From: JACJWR01 sp044326505
GTDB taxonomy: Bacteria; Actinomycetota; Actinomycetes; S36-B12; UBA10799
DNA length: 11,229 bases
Direction: 5' to 3'
Assembly (NCBI GenBank): GCA_044326505.1
Contig: JBIRBF010000084.1
Location: forward strand, 1 to 11,229
Both the position numbers and the translations under genes were made by a program. The notes below the pieces were generated by a model. That model searched no databases. It saw only the letters and a list, made by a program, of their open reading frames with translations, and had not been told where the DNA came from. Below, in pieces: positions 1 to 6,248 of this stretch (positions within the stretch are counted from its first letter, which is position 1; the number at the start of each line of letters is the position of its first letter).

Positions 1-11
1 ACTGACGCGCC

Positions 12-761
12 TCAGCGCGGCCGCAGCCGGTCGGCGATCACCGACCTCGCCGTGTTGAACAGGCCGGTAGGGCTGGGCACCGAACGTCGCGGCGCTGCCT
101 GGGCCTGGGCCGCTGCGAGCGCGCGCCGGGCCGCCTCCGGGGCGGCGTTGAACGTCGCCGTGAGAAGTTCCGACACCCCGTGCACCGGACCGAGGTCGGG
201 ATCGGCGCGGCCGTTGACGAGCACCACCGCACCCGGTGAGGACAACGGCAGCTGCAGCGACTGCAGATAGCGCGCGTACCGGTTGGCGCGCGGATCGGGA
301 CGCCCGGCGAGGTTGGCCGGCGCCCCCGCGACGACCACGACGACCGGCAGCAGCCGCGCCAGCTCGCGCAGGCGGCGCTCGTCGTCGGAACCGAGGTAGG
401 GGAAGCCCGCCTCATCGAACAGGTCGTGGGCCTGCCAGGTCATGACGTACCAGACCGCATGCAGTTGATCGGGCAGCGGCCGTACGGACGTGTCCTGGAG
501 GATCTGCTCGAGGGCCGCCATGGCGCGGTCCTCGCCCGACCCGCGCGCCAGGCCGCGCAGGTCGTACATGCCGGCGTAGCCGTCCGGATGCACCCGGTAG
601 AGGATCGTGGGCGCGGACTCCGGCAGCCGGCCGGCCACCCGGGTGCGGGTGCCGAACACCGCCGACACCACCGCCGCCGAGCCCGGTCCCCCGGCGCCGG
701 CGACGACGACGTTGAACCGCCCCAAGACGGCATCGTCGCCGGCGGAGACCCCCGCTGCCAT
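12..761 (-). CDS. GTPase-fold protein with degenerate nucleotide-binding motifs (pseudo-GTPase)
   Basis: The product has 249 residues. The N-terminal strand and loop (FNVVVAGAGGPGSAAV, residues 16-31) align by eye with the G1/P-loop of Era/dynamin-type GTPases, where GxxxxGK[S/T] is expected. Here the lysine and the following Ser/Thr are replaced by S28 and A29. A G3-like D67-L-R-G70 is kept, followed by a typical helix and strand (HAVWYV, 101-106) and a hydrophobic strand LLPVVVVVAG (137-146). At that point an active GTPase would show its G4 (N/T)KxD, but the sequence reads APANL. No signal peptide or membrane segment is evident. The gene is last of three on this strand, 13 bases after the membrane hydrolase gene. 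A GAGGGG ribosome binding site (771-776) overlaps that gene's TGA stop, so coupled translation is likely. The fold is inferred from motif order. I infer loss of nucleotide hydrolysis and perhaps a binding or scaffold role. Confidence 0.7.
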   Translation of the reverse strand: MAAGVSAGDDAVLGRFNVVVAGAGGPGSAAVVSAVFGTRTRVAGRLPESAPTILYRVHPDGYAGMYDLRGLARGSGEDRAMAALEQILQDTSVRPLPDQLHAVWYVMTWQAHDLFDEAGFPYLGSDDERRLRELARLLPVVVVVAGAPANLAGRPDPRANRYARYLQSLQLPLSSPGAVVLVNGRADPDLGPVHGVSELLTATFNAAPEAARRALAAAQAQAAPRRSVPSPTGLFNTARSVIADRLRPR

Positions 762-770
762 GCCGGTCAG

Positions 771-776
771 CCCCTC
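771..776 (-). promoter_or_regulatory. Ribosome binding site of the pseudo-GTPase gene, overlapping the upstream stop codon
   Basis: The minus strand reads TGAGGGG, 9 bases before the ATG at 761. The TGA is the stop codon of the membrane hydrolase gene. It is the clearest Shine-Dalgarno sequence in the left part of the window and supports both the ATG at 761 and translational coupling of the two genes. Confidence 0.6.
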
Positions 777-2727
777 ATGCGACCGCGTCGGTGGCCGACC
801 AGGACTTCAACTGGCGCTGGATCGACTCCCTCGCCCGGGCCATCTGCTCGCCGGCGATGCGGCGGGTGGCCCAGCGCAGCTCGCGCTGCCGCAGCGCCGC
901 CTCGACCCGGGCCACGAGGGCTTCGTCGGCCGGCAAATCGTAGGCGATCTGGGTGAATCGGGCCAGGTCGGCGCGGTAGTCGTGGCCGCGGGCGGCGAAC
1001 TGGCCGGGGACGACTTCGGAGGCGTTGAGCACATCAACGGTCGTGAGCAGGAAGGTCGTCAGCGGCCGCCATGGGACGCCCTCAGGCATGACCGGATTGC
1101 GCTCCGGTCCGTTGGACATCCAATCCGGGGCCTGCACCGCAAGCGTGGGGCTGAAGACCGTGATGGGGTCATCGTGATGGCTCAGCAGGATGTAGCGGGC
1201 CTCCTTGCGCGTCTCCTCTGGCAGTTCGAGCCACTCCCCGTACGAGGCGACCTCGACAACGCGGTGCTCCGGGTCCGTCTCCTCTGGCAGCAAGCGCCAC
1301 TGCACCGCCCATTCGCTCTCGGCCGGCGTACCGATGAACAGCGCCCGCTGGATACCGGCACGCTCCAGTCCAGCAGTGCCCTCGTGCAGGAACGCGTCCT
1401 GCAAGGTGAAGGCGCCCAGACTCTCGCCGAGTGCGACGAACTTCGGTCGGCTGTGCGCTGGCATCGCCCGCAGGCGGCCGTTGATCGCGTGCAGCAGCGC
1501 TCGGTTCTGTTCGCGGCCCAGGAACACCCGGTCCAGGGAGAGGAAGGACGGGCGCAGCGAGTACTGCATGGACACGGTGGCGCAATCGCCCTCCGTGAGG
1601 TACTCCAGCGTCTCAGCGACCACGTAGTTGACATAGCCGGTTCCGGTGGGCGAGGCCAGGCACAGCACGGAACGCTCGAATGCGCCGAGCTGCTCGAGCT
1701 CGTCCATTGCCTTGGAGACCCGGTAGTCGACGGTCGGCGCTGAATCCAGACCGATGAAGGCGCGCACGGGGGTCTGGGCCGCCCGGCCGGTGACAGCGGT
1801 GATGGACTTGGCGGTCAGGGCCATGTTGACGAACCGACGCCCCTCGCGGCCGAGGGTGTCCCAGGCGACCGTCGAGGCCGGGCCGCCGCTGATCGTACGC
1901 GCGGTCGGCGGTGTGCTGTAGGCCTGCTCCACCGCGGACCCGCCATGCTCGGTGCGCTGGTACACGTACTGCAGGCCGGCCCACAGCAGGCCCACCACCG
2001 GGCCGAGCGTGGCGACGTGGCCGATGGGGTCGGCCAGACCAGCGAAACCCGGTGCGTTCCTGCGCACGAAGCCAGCCACGGTGTGCGCGGCTTTGCGCTC
2101 CCCCACGGCCAAGACCGTGACCCCCGTCATGACTGCGGCGCCCTGTGCCAGGGCACTGATGGCGGGAGGCGGATCGGACATCCGCCGGCGGTACCAGACG
2201 ATCTCGGCCGCGGCGACTGAGGCGCCGAAGATGAAACCGGCCGGCACCACGCCCCGGGGCACGTGCCCGGTACGGGTGATCGCCGCGTCCACGGCCCCGT
2301 TGAGCCCGGTGACCGTGAGTCCCAGGGCGCCGATGGCCGACAGTTCCCAACCCGCAGTCCTCACCATGGCCCGCTTGACGGGTTCGCCGCGCTGTGGCGA
2401 CGCCACCCGCTGCACCGCCAGCCCGGCCGCGACGGCCGCACCGTTGGCCACCACCGAGAGTGCCCGGCGCTGGTTGAACGAGGCCGCATCGGGTCGCGGC
2501 GCAAGACGCTCGGCGATCTCCTCAATGAGCGACTGCGACGCCCGCGAGAGCGAGTAGATGAGGCTGGCGCTGATCCCGGTGAGCGCCGCCTGCTGAGCGG
2601 GGGTGCGCGGCAACAGGCTCGGCGCGAAACTCTGCCCGACGGCGAGGGTCGCTCCCAGTGCAGCCGCACGTTCGGTGAAGTCACGATTGGCGATGGCGTC
2701 CAGCACTCGGCGCATTCCTGGTCGCAT
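775..2727 (-). CDS. Membrane alpha/beta-hydrolase (Abhydrolase_9 N-terminal and catalytic domains, Rv1069c-like)
   Basis: The product has 650 residues. The N-terminal ~260 residues hold about six hydrophobic, Ala/Gly-rich segments (roughly 47-60, 92-107, 130-147, 159-177, 190-207 and 238-255), matching the membrane domain of the family. The C-terminal domain begins near residue 285. It shows the family pattern SPTGTGYVNYV (359-369), a nucleophile elbow G434-E-S-L-G438 with S436 as the likely nucleophile, SHHDDPITVF (516-525) carrying a candidate acid, and GHDYR (581-585) carrying a candidate catalytic histidine. These motifs fit the actinobacterial family of Mycobacterium tuberculosis Rv1069c. 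The physiological substrate is unknown to me; an esterase or lipase role at the membrane is inferred. The gene lies 17 bases downstream of the copper monooxygenase gene but has its own TAGCAT box 7 bases before the ATG. The second ATG (codon 5) is less likely as start because it lacks that spacing. Confidence 0.88.
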   Translation of the reverse strand: MRPGMRRVLDAIANRDFTERAAALGATLAVGQSFAPSLLPRTPAQQAALTGISASLIYSLSRASQSLIEEIAERLAPRPDAASFNQRRALSVVANGAAVAAGLAVQRVASPQRGEPVKRAMVRTAGWELSAIGALGLTVTGLNGAVDAAITRTGHVPRGVVPAGFIFGASVAAAEIVWYRRRMSDPPPAISALAQGAAVMTGVTVLAVGERKAAHTVAGFVRRNAPGFAGLADPIGHVATLGPVVGLLWAGLQYVYQRTEHGGSAVEQAYSTPPTARTISGGPASTVAWDTLGREGRRFVNMALTAKSITAVTGRAAQTPVRAFIGLDSAPTVDYRVSKAMDELEQLGAFERSVLCLASPTGTGYVNYVVAETLEYLTEGDCATVSMQYSLRPSFLSLDRVFLGREQNRALLHAINGRLRAMPAHSRPKFVALGESLGAFTLQDAFLHEGTAGLERAGIQRALFIGTPAESEWAVQWRLLPEETDPEHRVVEVASYGEWLELPEETRKEARYILLSHHDDPITVFSPTLAVQAPDWMSNGPERNPVMPEGVPWRPLTTFLLTTVDVLNASEVVPGQFAARGHDYRADLARFTQIAYDLPADEALVARVEAALRQRELRWATRRIAGEQMARARESIQRQLKSWSATDAVA

Positions 2728-2734
2728 GGCGCAG

Positions 2735-2740
2735 ATGCTA
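2735..2740 (-). promoter_or_regulatory. Probable -10 box of a leaderless promoter for the membrane hydrolase gene
   Basis: TAGCAT on the minus strand matches the actinobacterial TAnnnT -10 and ends 7 bases before the ATG at 2727, which would place the transcript start at the start codon. It lies in the 17-base gap after the monooxygenase stop codon. No convincing -35 is seen, and no Shine-Dalgarno precedes the ATG. Confidence 0.45.
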
Positions 2741-2744
2741 CCGG

Positions 2745-3953
2745 CTAGGAGTCACGCCCGACGATCATCACGCCCAGGCACATCTCGTCCGTGGTGCCCT
2801 CGCCCCAGACGACGTAGCGCGGCTCGGCGGGGATCTCCGGGTTCTTCCCCCGCAACGTCGGGTCCCACGTGCAGGTGACGGTCACCTGGTCGCCCGGATT
2901 GAGCTGCACCGGCGTCGCCAGCGGCACCGCGCCCTGCTGGTCGAAGTCGTATTGCGGTACGTCCAGGATGCGCTGCTCCTGCGGGGTGCCCGCGTTGACG
3001 TCCACGGTAATGCTCTTGCCGAGCAGGTGCATGTGGCCGGCAACCGCGAAGACGAGCTCGGACTGCTTGATCGCGCGGGTGCAGGACGAGGTATTCGACG
3101 CCACGGGGTTGGCCGGGTCCTGGCCACAGATGCTGTGCAGGCCGTTGATGGTCACCAGGCTGCTGGGCCCGAACCGGTCGACAACGTCGGCCACGGCTGC
3201 CGAGCGGTCGCACAGGGGGCCGGTCTGACCGGCCGGGCAGGGCACCTCGACCGGACCGGGGAGGAGCACCGAGTACAGCGGTTTGAGGCCCGAGTCCTCC
3301 GGTGCCAGGCGCAGTTCGACCTTGGTGCTGTCCGGCTCGATGCCCTTACGGGTGTTGTAGTGCATCTGCAGGACGACCTTGCCCCCGGCGGGCAGCTCCA
3401 CTCCGTAGCCGGCGGGGGTGTTGCTGGTCTCGCCACCGGGCGCCCACGCGGTGATCCAGTCCGATGTGCCCAACGACTGCGATCCCAGGCCAGAGCCGCC
3501 GAAGCACTCGTAGCCTGTCTGCGGGTCCTCGGCCTCCTTCGCCTGCGCCTTCGCGACCTGTTCGGGGGTGACCTTGTAAAGGATCGCGTGATGGGTCACC
3601 GCGGGGTTGCCCGGCAGCACGGCGAAACCGGTCGCGAAACCGCCAGCATCGGCGGGCATGTTCAGCACGAAGCAGCGGTAGTCGTCCGTACCGCCGTTGG
3701 GCGGTGCGGGCGTGTAACTGCCGCCGGGCAGCGACAAGCTGACGATCTGCTCGCCGGCGACGGGAGCCAGGCCGACCGCCGAGGCCGACTGTGAGGAATC
3801 CCCGTGGGACGACGTGTCAGCGTGGGACGAGGAGTCCCCGCTGGAAGGGGAGGCCGAATTGCTCGCCGTGTCCGCGGCCGAGCAGGAGGCGAGCAGCGCC
3901 GCCGCAGCAACGGTTGCGAGCGCGATCCGCGGGAGCGCAGTCAGGGTGGGCAT
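2745..3953 (-). CDS. Secreted lipoprotein, copper type II ascorbate-dependent (PHM/DBM-like) monooxygenase
   Basis: The product has 402 residues. A signal peptide ends in the lipobox L21-A-S-C24, so it should be lipid-anchored outside the cell. A Ser/Asp/His-rich linker (about 26-60) follows. The rest matches the two-domain core of peptidylglycine alpha-hydroxylating and dopamine beta-monooxygenases: DDYRCFV (90-96), VTHHAIL (119-125) giving the CuH pair H121/H122, QMHY (196-199) giving the third CuH ligand H198, GHMH (306-309) giving the CuM pair H307/H309, and DEMC (389-392) giving the CuM methionine M391. All six expected copper ligands are present. Several cysteines (C94, C150, C239, C248, C276, C291, C361, C392) are suited to extracellular disulfides. 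By family knowledge it should hydroxylate a C-H bond using O2 and a reductant; the substrate is unknown. The signal peptide fixes the ATG at 3953, and a TAGCGT box 6 bases upstream suggests a leaderless transcript. Confidence 0.88.
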   Translation of the reverse strand: MPTLTALPRIALATVAAAALLASCSAADTASNSASPSSGDSSSHADTSSHGDSSQSASAVGLAPVAGEQIVSLSLPGGSYTPAPPNGGTDDYRCFVLNMPADAGGFATGFAVLPGNPAVTHHAILYKVTPEQVAKAQAKEAEDPQTGYECFGGSGLGSQSLGTSDWITAWAPGGETSNTPAGYGVELPAGGKVVLQMHYNTRKGIEPDSTKVELRLAPEDSGLKPLYSVLLPGPVEVPCPAGQTGPLCDRSAAVADVVDRFGPSSLVTINGLHSICGQDPANPVASNTSSCTRAIKQSELVFAVAGHMHLLGKSITVDVNAGTPQEQRILDVPQYDFDQQGAVPLATPVQLNPGDQVTVTCTWDPTLRGKNPEIPAEPRYVVWGEGTTDEMCLGVMIVGRDS

Positions 3954-3959
3954 GGGAGC

Positions 3960-3989
3960 ACGCTACGCACCCATGTGACCCCGCGTCAC
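3960..3989 (-). promoter_or_regulatory. Probable promoter of the copper monooxygenase lipoprotein gene
   Basis: On the minus strand there is a -35-like GTGACG (3984-3989), an 18-base spacer, a TAGCGT -10 (3960-3965), then 6 bases and the ATG. This would give a leaderless mRNA, and no Shine-Dalgarno sequence precedes the ATG. The -35 overlaps the stop codon of the upstream histidine phosphatase gene. Confidence 0.5.
3975..3989. repeat. Inverted repeat GTGAC-N5-GTCAC over the -35 region, possible operator
   Basis: Perfect 5-base arms (3975-3979 and 3985-3989) flank a CCCGC loop. The repeat covers the -35 of the monooxygenase promoter, where a repressor dimer could bind. It is too short and lacks the T-run needed for a terminator. 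Arms this short can arise by chance in G+C-rich DNA. Confidence 0.35.
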
Positions 3990-4594
3990 TTCACGAGGTC
4001 TGCCAGACCGTCGGGGGTGATGTTCCAGCCCGCGATCACCGGCTGGACCCGTTCGTGGCCGAGGACGCCGATGCCGCCGGCGTCCAGCGCGAACATCTTG
4101 CCGTCCACCGCCTCGAGGCCCAGGTAGGTGGCTGTCAGGATCCGCAGCAGGTGCCCGTGGGCGACTAGGGCGACCGTCTTGCCGGCTGTTGTCAGCGGTT
4201 CGCACCGGGCCAGCACTCGCCGGCAGCGGGCGGCCACATCCTCGGGGGTCTCGCCACCGGGGATGGGGTCGTTCCAGATCACCCAGTCCGGCGCGGACTT
4301 CTCGGCCCGGATATCAGCCGTCGTGCGGCCCTCGTACACGCCGTAGTCCCACTCCAGCAGGTCGTCCACGTAGTCATCGGGCTGCAGGCCGGCTAGTTCG
4401 GCGGTGCGGCGCGCGCGCGACAACGGACTGCACAGCACCAGGCCGAAAGACACGCCTTGGAGCATCGGCTGCACCTGCGCCGCGCGCGCCTCCCCATTCG
4501 CGGTGAGGGGGATATCGGTGCGCCCGGTGTGCTGGCCGGACTTGCTCCATTCGGTCTCGCCATGGCGCAACAGGAAGATCAAACCTTGGGACAT
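3986..4594 (-). CDS. Histidine phosphatase superfamily protein (branch 1, phosphoglycerate mutase-like)
   Basis: The product has 202 residues. The N-terminal LLRHGETEW contains the phospho-accepting H11 in R10-H-G. SPLSRARRTAEL (56-67) supplies phosphate-binding arginine(s). EWDYGVYEGR (81-90) carries the acidic residue region, and AHGHLLR (145-151) carries the second catalytic H146. Length and motifs are typical of small acid phosphatase or cobC/GpmB-like members; the substrate cannot be read from sequence. The start at 4594 is chosen because the RHG strand follows directly; longer versions of this frame only mirror the overlapping methyltransferase gene. Its first 16 bases overlap the end of that gene, so it is the last gene of the ABC-methyltransferase-phosphatase operon and probably translated by coupling. 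A role in central metabolism or in clearing a phosphorylated metabolite is inference. Confidence 0.9.
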   Translation of the reverse strand: MSQGLIFLLRHGETEWSKSGQHTGRTDIPLTANGEARAAQVQPMLQGVSFGLVLCSPLSRARRTAELAGLQPDDYVDDLLEWDYGVYEGRTTADIRAEKSAPDWVIWNDPIPGGETPEDVAARCRRVLARCEPLTTAGKTVALVAHGHLLRILTATYLGLEAVDGKMFALDAGGIGVLGHERVQPVIAGWNITPDGLADLVK

Positions 4595-5424
4595 GAGGGC
4601 AACCCTGGCACAGGCCCGCGGCTGATGCCGGGCGCCAAGGCGTAGCACGCGATCGCAGCGGCGGCGGCGACGTTGAGCGAGTCCACCCGGTCGGTCACCG
4701 GAATCCGCAGCCGCAGATCCGCAGCGCGCATCGCCGCTTGGGTCAACCCCGGACCTTCCGTGCCCAGCACCAGGGCCACCCTGGCGTCGGGCCCCAAGGC
4801 CAACTCGGGCAGGGCGACCGCGTCGGCCGCCGGTGTGAGCGCGGCGACCCGCCACCCTTCGGCGCGAAGCTCGGTCAGTGTCGCGGGCCAGGCCTCGGCC
4901 ACCGCCCAGGGCAGCGACAGCACGGCACCCATCGACGTTTTCACCGATCGGCGGTACAGCGGGTCGGCGCAACGCGGCGACACCACAACCGCGTCCATGC
5001 CGAGTGCGGCGGCAGTGCGGAAGATCAGTCCGACGTTGGTGTGGTCGACCAGGTCCTCGAGCACCACGACGCGGAGCGCACCGGCCAGCACCTGAGCGAC
5101 GGACGGCCGCACGGGGCGAGTGAACGCCGCCAGCGCTCCGCGATGCAGCCGGAAGCCCACGACCTGCTTGAGCGTCGCCTCGTCGGCCACGAGAACGTCG
5201 ATGTCGAACCCAGCCAGCAGCGGCCGCAGACCTGGCAGCCAGCGCTCGGTCATGAGCGCCGAACGCGGCACGCAGCCGGCGGCCAGCGCGCGGGTGATCA
5301 CCTTCTCGCCCTCCGCCAGGAAGAGCCCTCCTTCGGGCTCCATCCGCTGCCGCCAGCCGACGTCGGTCAGGTCGGCGTACTCGACCGCCCGCGGATCGTC
5401 GGAGCCGATCGGCACTACCCGCAC
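4579..5424 (-). CDS. SpoU/TrmH-family RNA 2'-O-methyltransferase
   Basis: The product has 281 residues with a GTG start. The N-terminal ~105 residues resemble the substrate-binding domain of TrmH/TsnR-type enzymes (FLAEGEKVITRAL, 35-47). The SPOUT trefoil-knot domain carries motif 1 N130-x-G-x3-R136 (HTNVGLIFRTAAALG), motif 2 LVLGTEGPGL (218-227) and motif 3 DSLNVAAAAAI (248-258), the S-L-N of which contributes to AdoMet and catalytic contacts. It should transfer a methyl group from S-adenosylmethionine to a ribose 2'-OH in tRNA or rRNA; the exact nucleotide cannot be told. The gene starts 4 bases after the ABC ATPase stop and its end overlaps the phosphatase start by 16 bases, so it is the middle gene of an operon. 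No strong Shine-Dalgarno precedes the GTG; the next in-frame GTG (codon 4) is a possible alternative. Confidence 0.9.
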   Translation of the reverse strand: MRVVPIGSDDPRAVEYADLTDVGWRQRMEPEGGLFLAEGEKVITRALAAGCVPRSALMTERWLPGLRPLLAGFDIDVLVADEATLKQVVGFRLHRGALAAFTRPVRPSVAQVLAGALRVVVLEDLVDHTNVGLIFRTAAALGMDAVVVSPRCADPLYRRSVKTSMGAVLSLPWAVAEAWPATLTELRAEGWRVAALTPAADAVALPELALGPDARVALVLGTEGPGLTQAAMRAADLRLRIPVTDRVDSLNVAAAAAIACYALAPGISRGPVPGLPSCPKV

Positions 5425-5428
5425 GGAA

Positions 5429-6214
5429 TCAGCGCCACGTACGCGCCGACCAGCGCTCGCCGTCCACGACCGCCACGAGCGGCAGGCCGAACGTTGCGGT
5501 CAGGTGGGGCGCCATGAGCACCTCGGCGATCGGTCCGGCCGCCACAATGCCCCCGTCGCGCAGCAGCAGGGCATGTGTGAAGCCGATGGGGATCTCTTCC
5601 AGGTGGTGGGTGACGAGCACGGTGGTGGGCGCGGCCGGGTCTTGCGCCAGCCAGCCCAACCGGCTCACCAGGTCCTCGCGCCCGCCGACGTCCAGTCCGG
5701 CCGCCGGCTCGTCGAGCAGCAGCAGTTCCGGATCCGTCATCAACGCGCGAGCGATGAGGACCCGCTTGCGCTCGCCCTCGCTCAGGGTCCCGAACGCCCG
5801 CTCGACCAGGTGCGCGGCACCCAGCAAGTCCAAGAGCGCAACCGCGCGCTGCTCGTCGGCGGGGTCGTAGTCCTCCCGCCACCTTCCGGTGACGGCCCAG
5901 GCAGCGGTGACGACCGCGTCGAGGGCGCGCTCGCGGCCGGGGATGCGGGCCCCGATGGCCGGCGAGGCCAGCCCGATGCGAGGTCGCAGCTCGAAGACGT
6001 CAACCGCGCCGAGTCGCTCCCCGAGCACCGATGCCGTGCCCCTGGTGGGGTGTCGGCGCGCGGCGGCCAACTCCAGCAGCGTGGACTTGCCGGCGCCGTT
6101 CGGCCCGAGCACCACCCATCGCTCGCCATCGGCGACGGTCCAATCGATGTCGTGCAGCACCGCAGCGCCGCCGAGGTCCACCTCGACCTGGGAGAAGTCG
6201 ATCACTGCCGCCAC
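5429..6214 (-). CDS. Soluble ABC-type ATPase without a membrane partner (Rv3041c-like)
   Basis: The product has 261 residues from a GTG at 6214. It shows Walker A GPNGAGKS (37-44), a signature LSEGERKR (144-151) in place of the common LSGGQ, Walker B LLLLDEP (164-170) and an H-loop VTHH (H203 or H204). The position of the usual Q-loop reads GLASPAI (81-87), with no glutamine. No permease or binding-protein gene is near, so it may act with a distant permease or as a cytosolic ATPase, as also noted for M. tuberculosis Rv3041c next to serB2. The first gene of an operon with the RNA methyltransferase and a phosphatase, it diverges from the hypothetical gene at 6249. GTG at 6214 is preferred; GTG at 6205 and ATG at 6250 are possible, but the latter would overlap the divergent gene. 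Confidence 0.88.
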   Translation of the reverse strand: MAAVIDFSQVEVDLGGAAVLHDIDWTVADGERWVVLGPNGAGKSTLLELAAARRHPTRGTASVLGERLGAVDVFELRPRIGLASPAIGARIPGRERALDAVVTAAWAVTGRWREDYDPADEQRAVALLDLLGAAHLVERAFGTLSEGERKRVLIARALMTDPELLLLDEPAAGLDVGGREDLVSRLGWLAQDPAAPTTVLVTHHLEEIPIGFTHALLLRDGGIVAAGPIAEVLMAPHLTATFGLPLVAVVDGERWSARTWR

Positions 6215-6222
6215 GGGAACTG

Positions 6223-6228
6223 ACCCTA
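6223..6228 (-). promoter_or_regulatory. Candidate -10 box (or weak ribosome binding site) before the ABC ATPase gene
   Basis: TAGGGT on the minus strand lies 8 bases before the GTG at 6214. It fits TAnnnT for a nearly leaderless transcript, but its AGGG also fits a weak Shine-Dalgarno. It sits 7 bases from the opposing box at 6236-6241, making a very compact divergent promoter region. Confidence 0.3.
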
Positions 6229-6235
6229 CCGTGCG

Positions 6236-6241
6236 TACGCT
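6236..6241 (+). promoter_or_regulatory. Probable -10 box of a leaderless promoter for the hypothetical-serB pair
   Basis: TACGCT (TAnnnT) ends 7 bases before the ATG at 6249, with no Shine-Dalgarno between them. This supports ATG 6249 as the start rather than in-frame ATGs farther upstream inside the opposite gene. Confidence 0.45.
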
Positions 6242-6248
6242 GGCCGCC

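Noticed and set aside
1210..1290. 15-base direct repeat (1210-1224 and 1276-1290) in the hydrolase gene
   Set aside because: It encodes LPEET twice, 22 residues apart, in a surface-type Glu-rich region. Only two copies exist, with no sign of a mobile or regulatory repeat.
607..1743. Plus-strand open frame of 378 codons across the pseudo-GTPase and hydrolase genes
   Set aside because: It is antisense to two genes with clear coding signatures, spans their junction, and has no recognisable motif.
4595..4972. N-terminal extension of the histidine phosphatase at 3986-4594
   Set aside because: The phosphatase fold begins with its RHG strand right after MSQ. The upstream residues are Arg/Gly-rich and mirror the methyltransferase gene in another frame.
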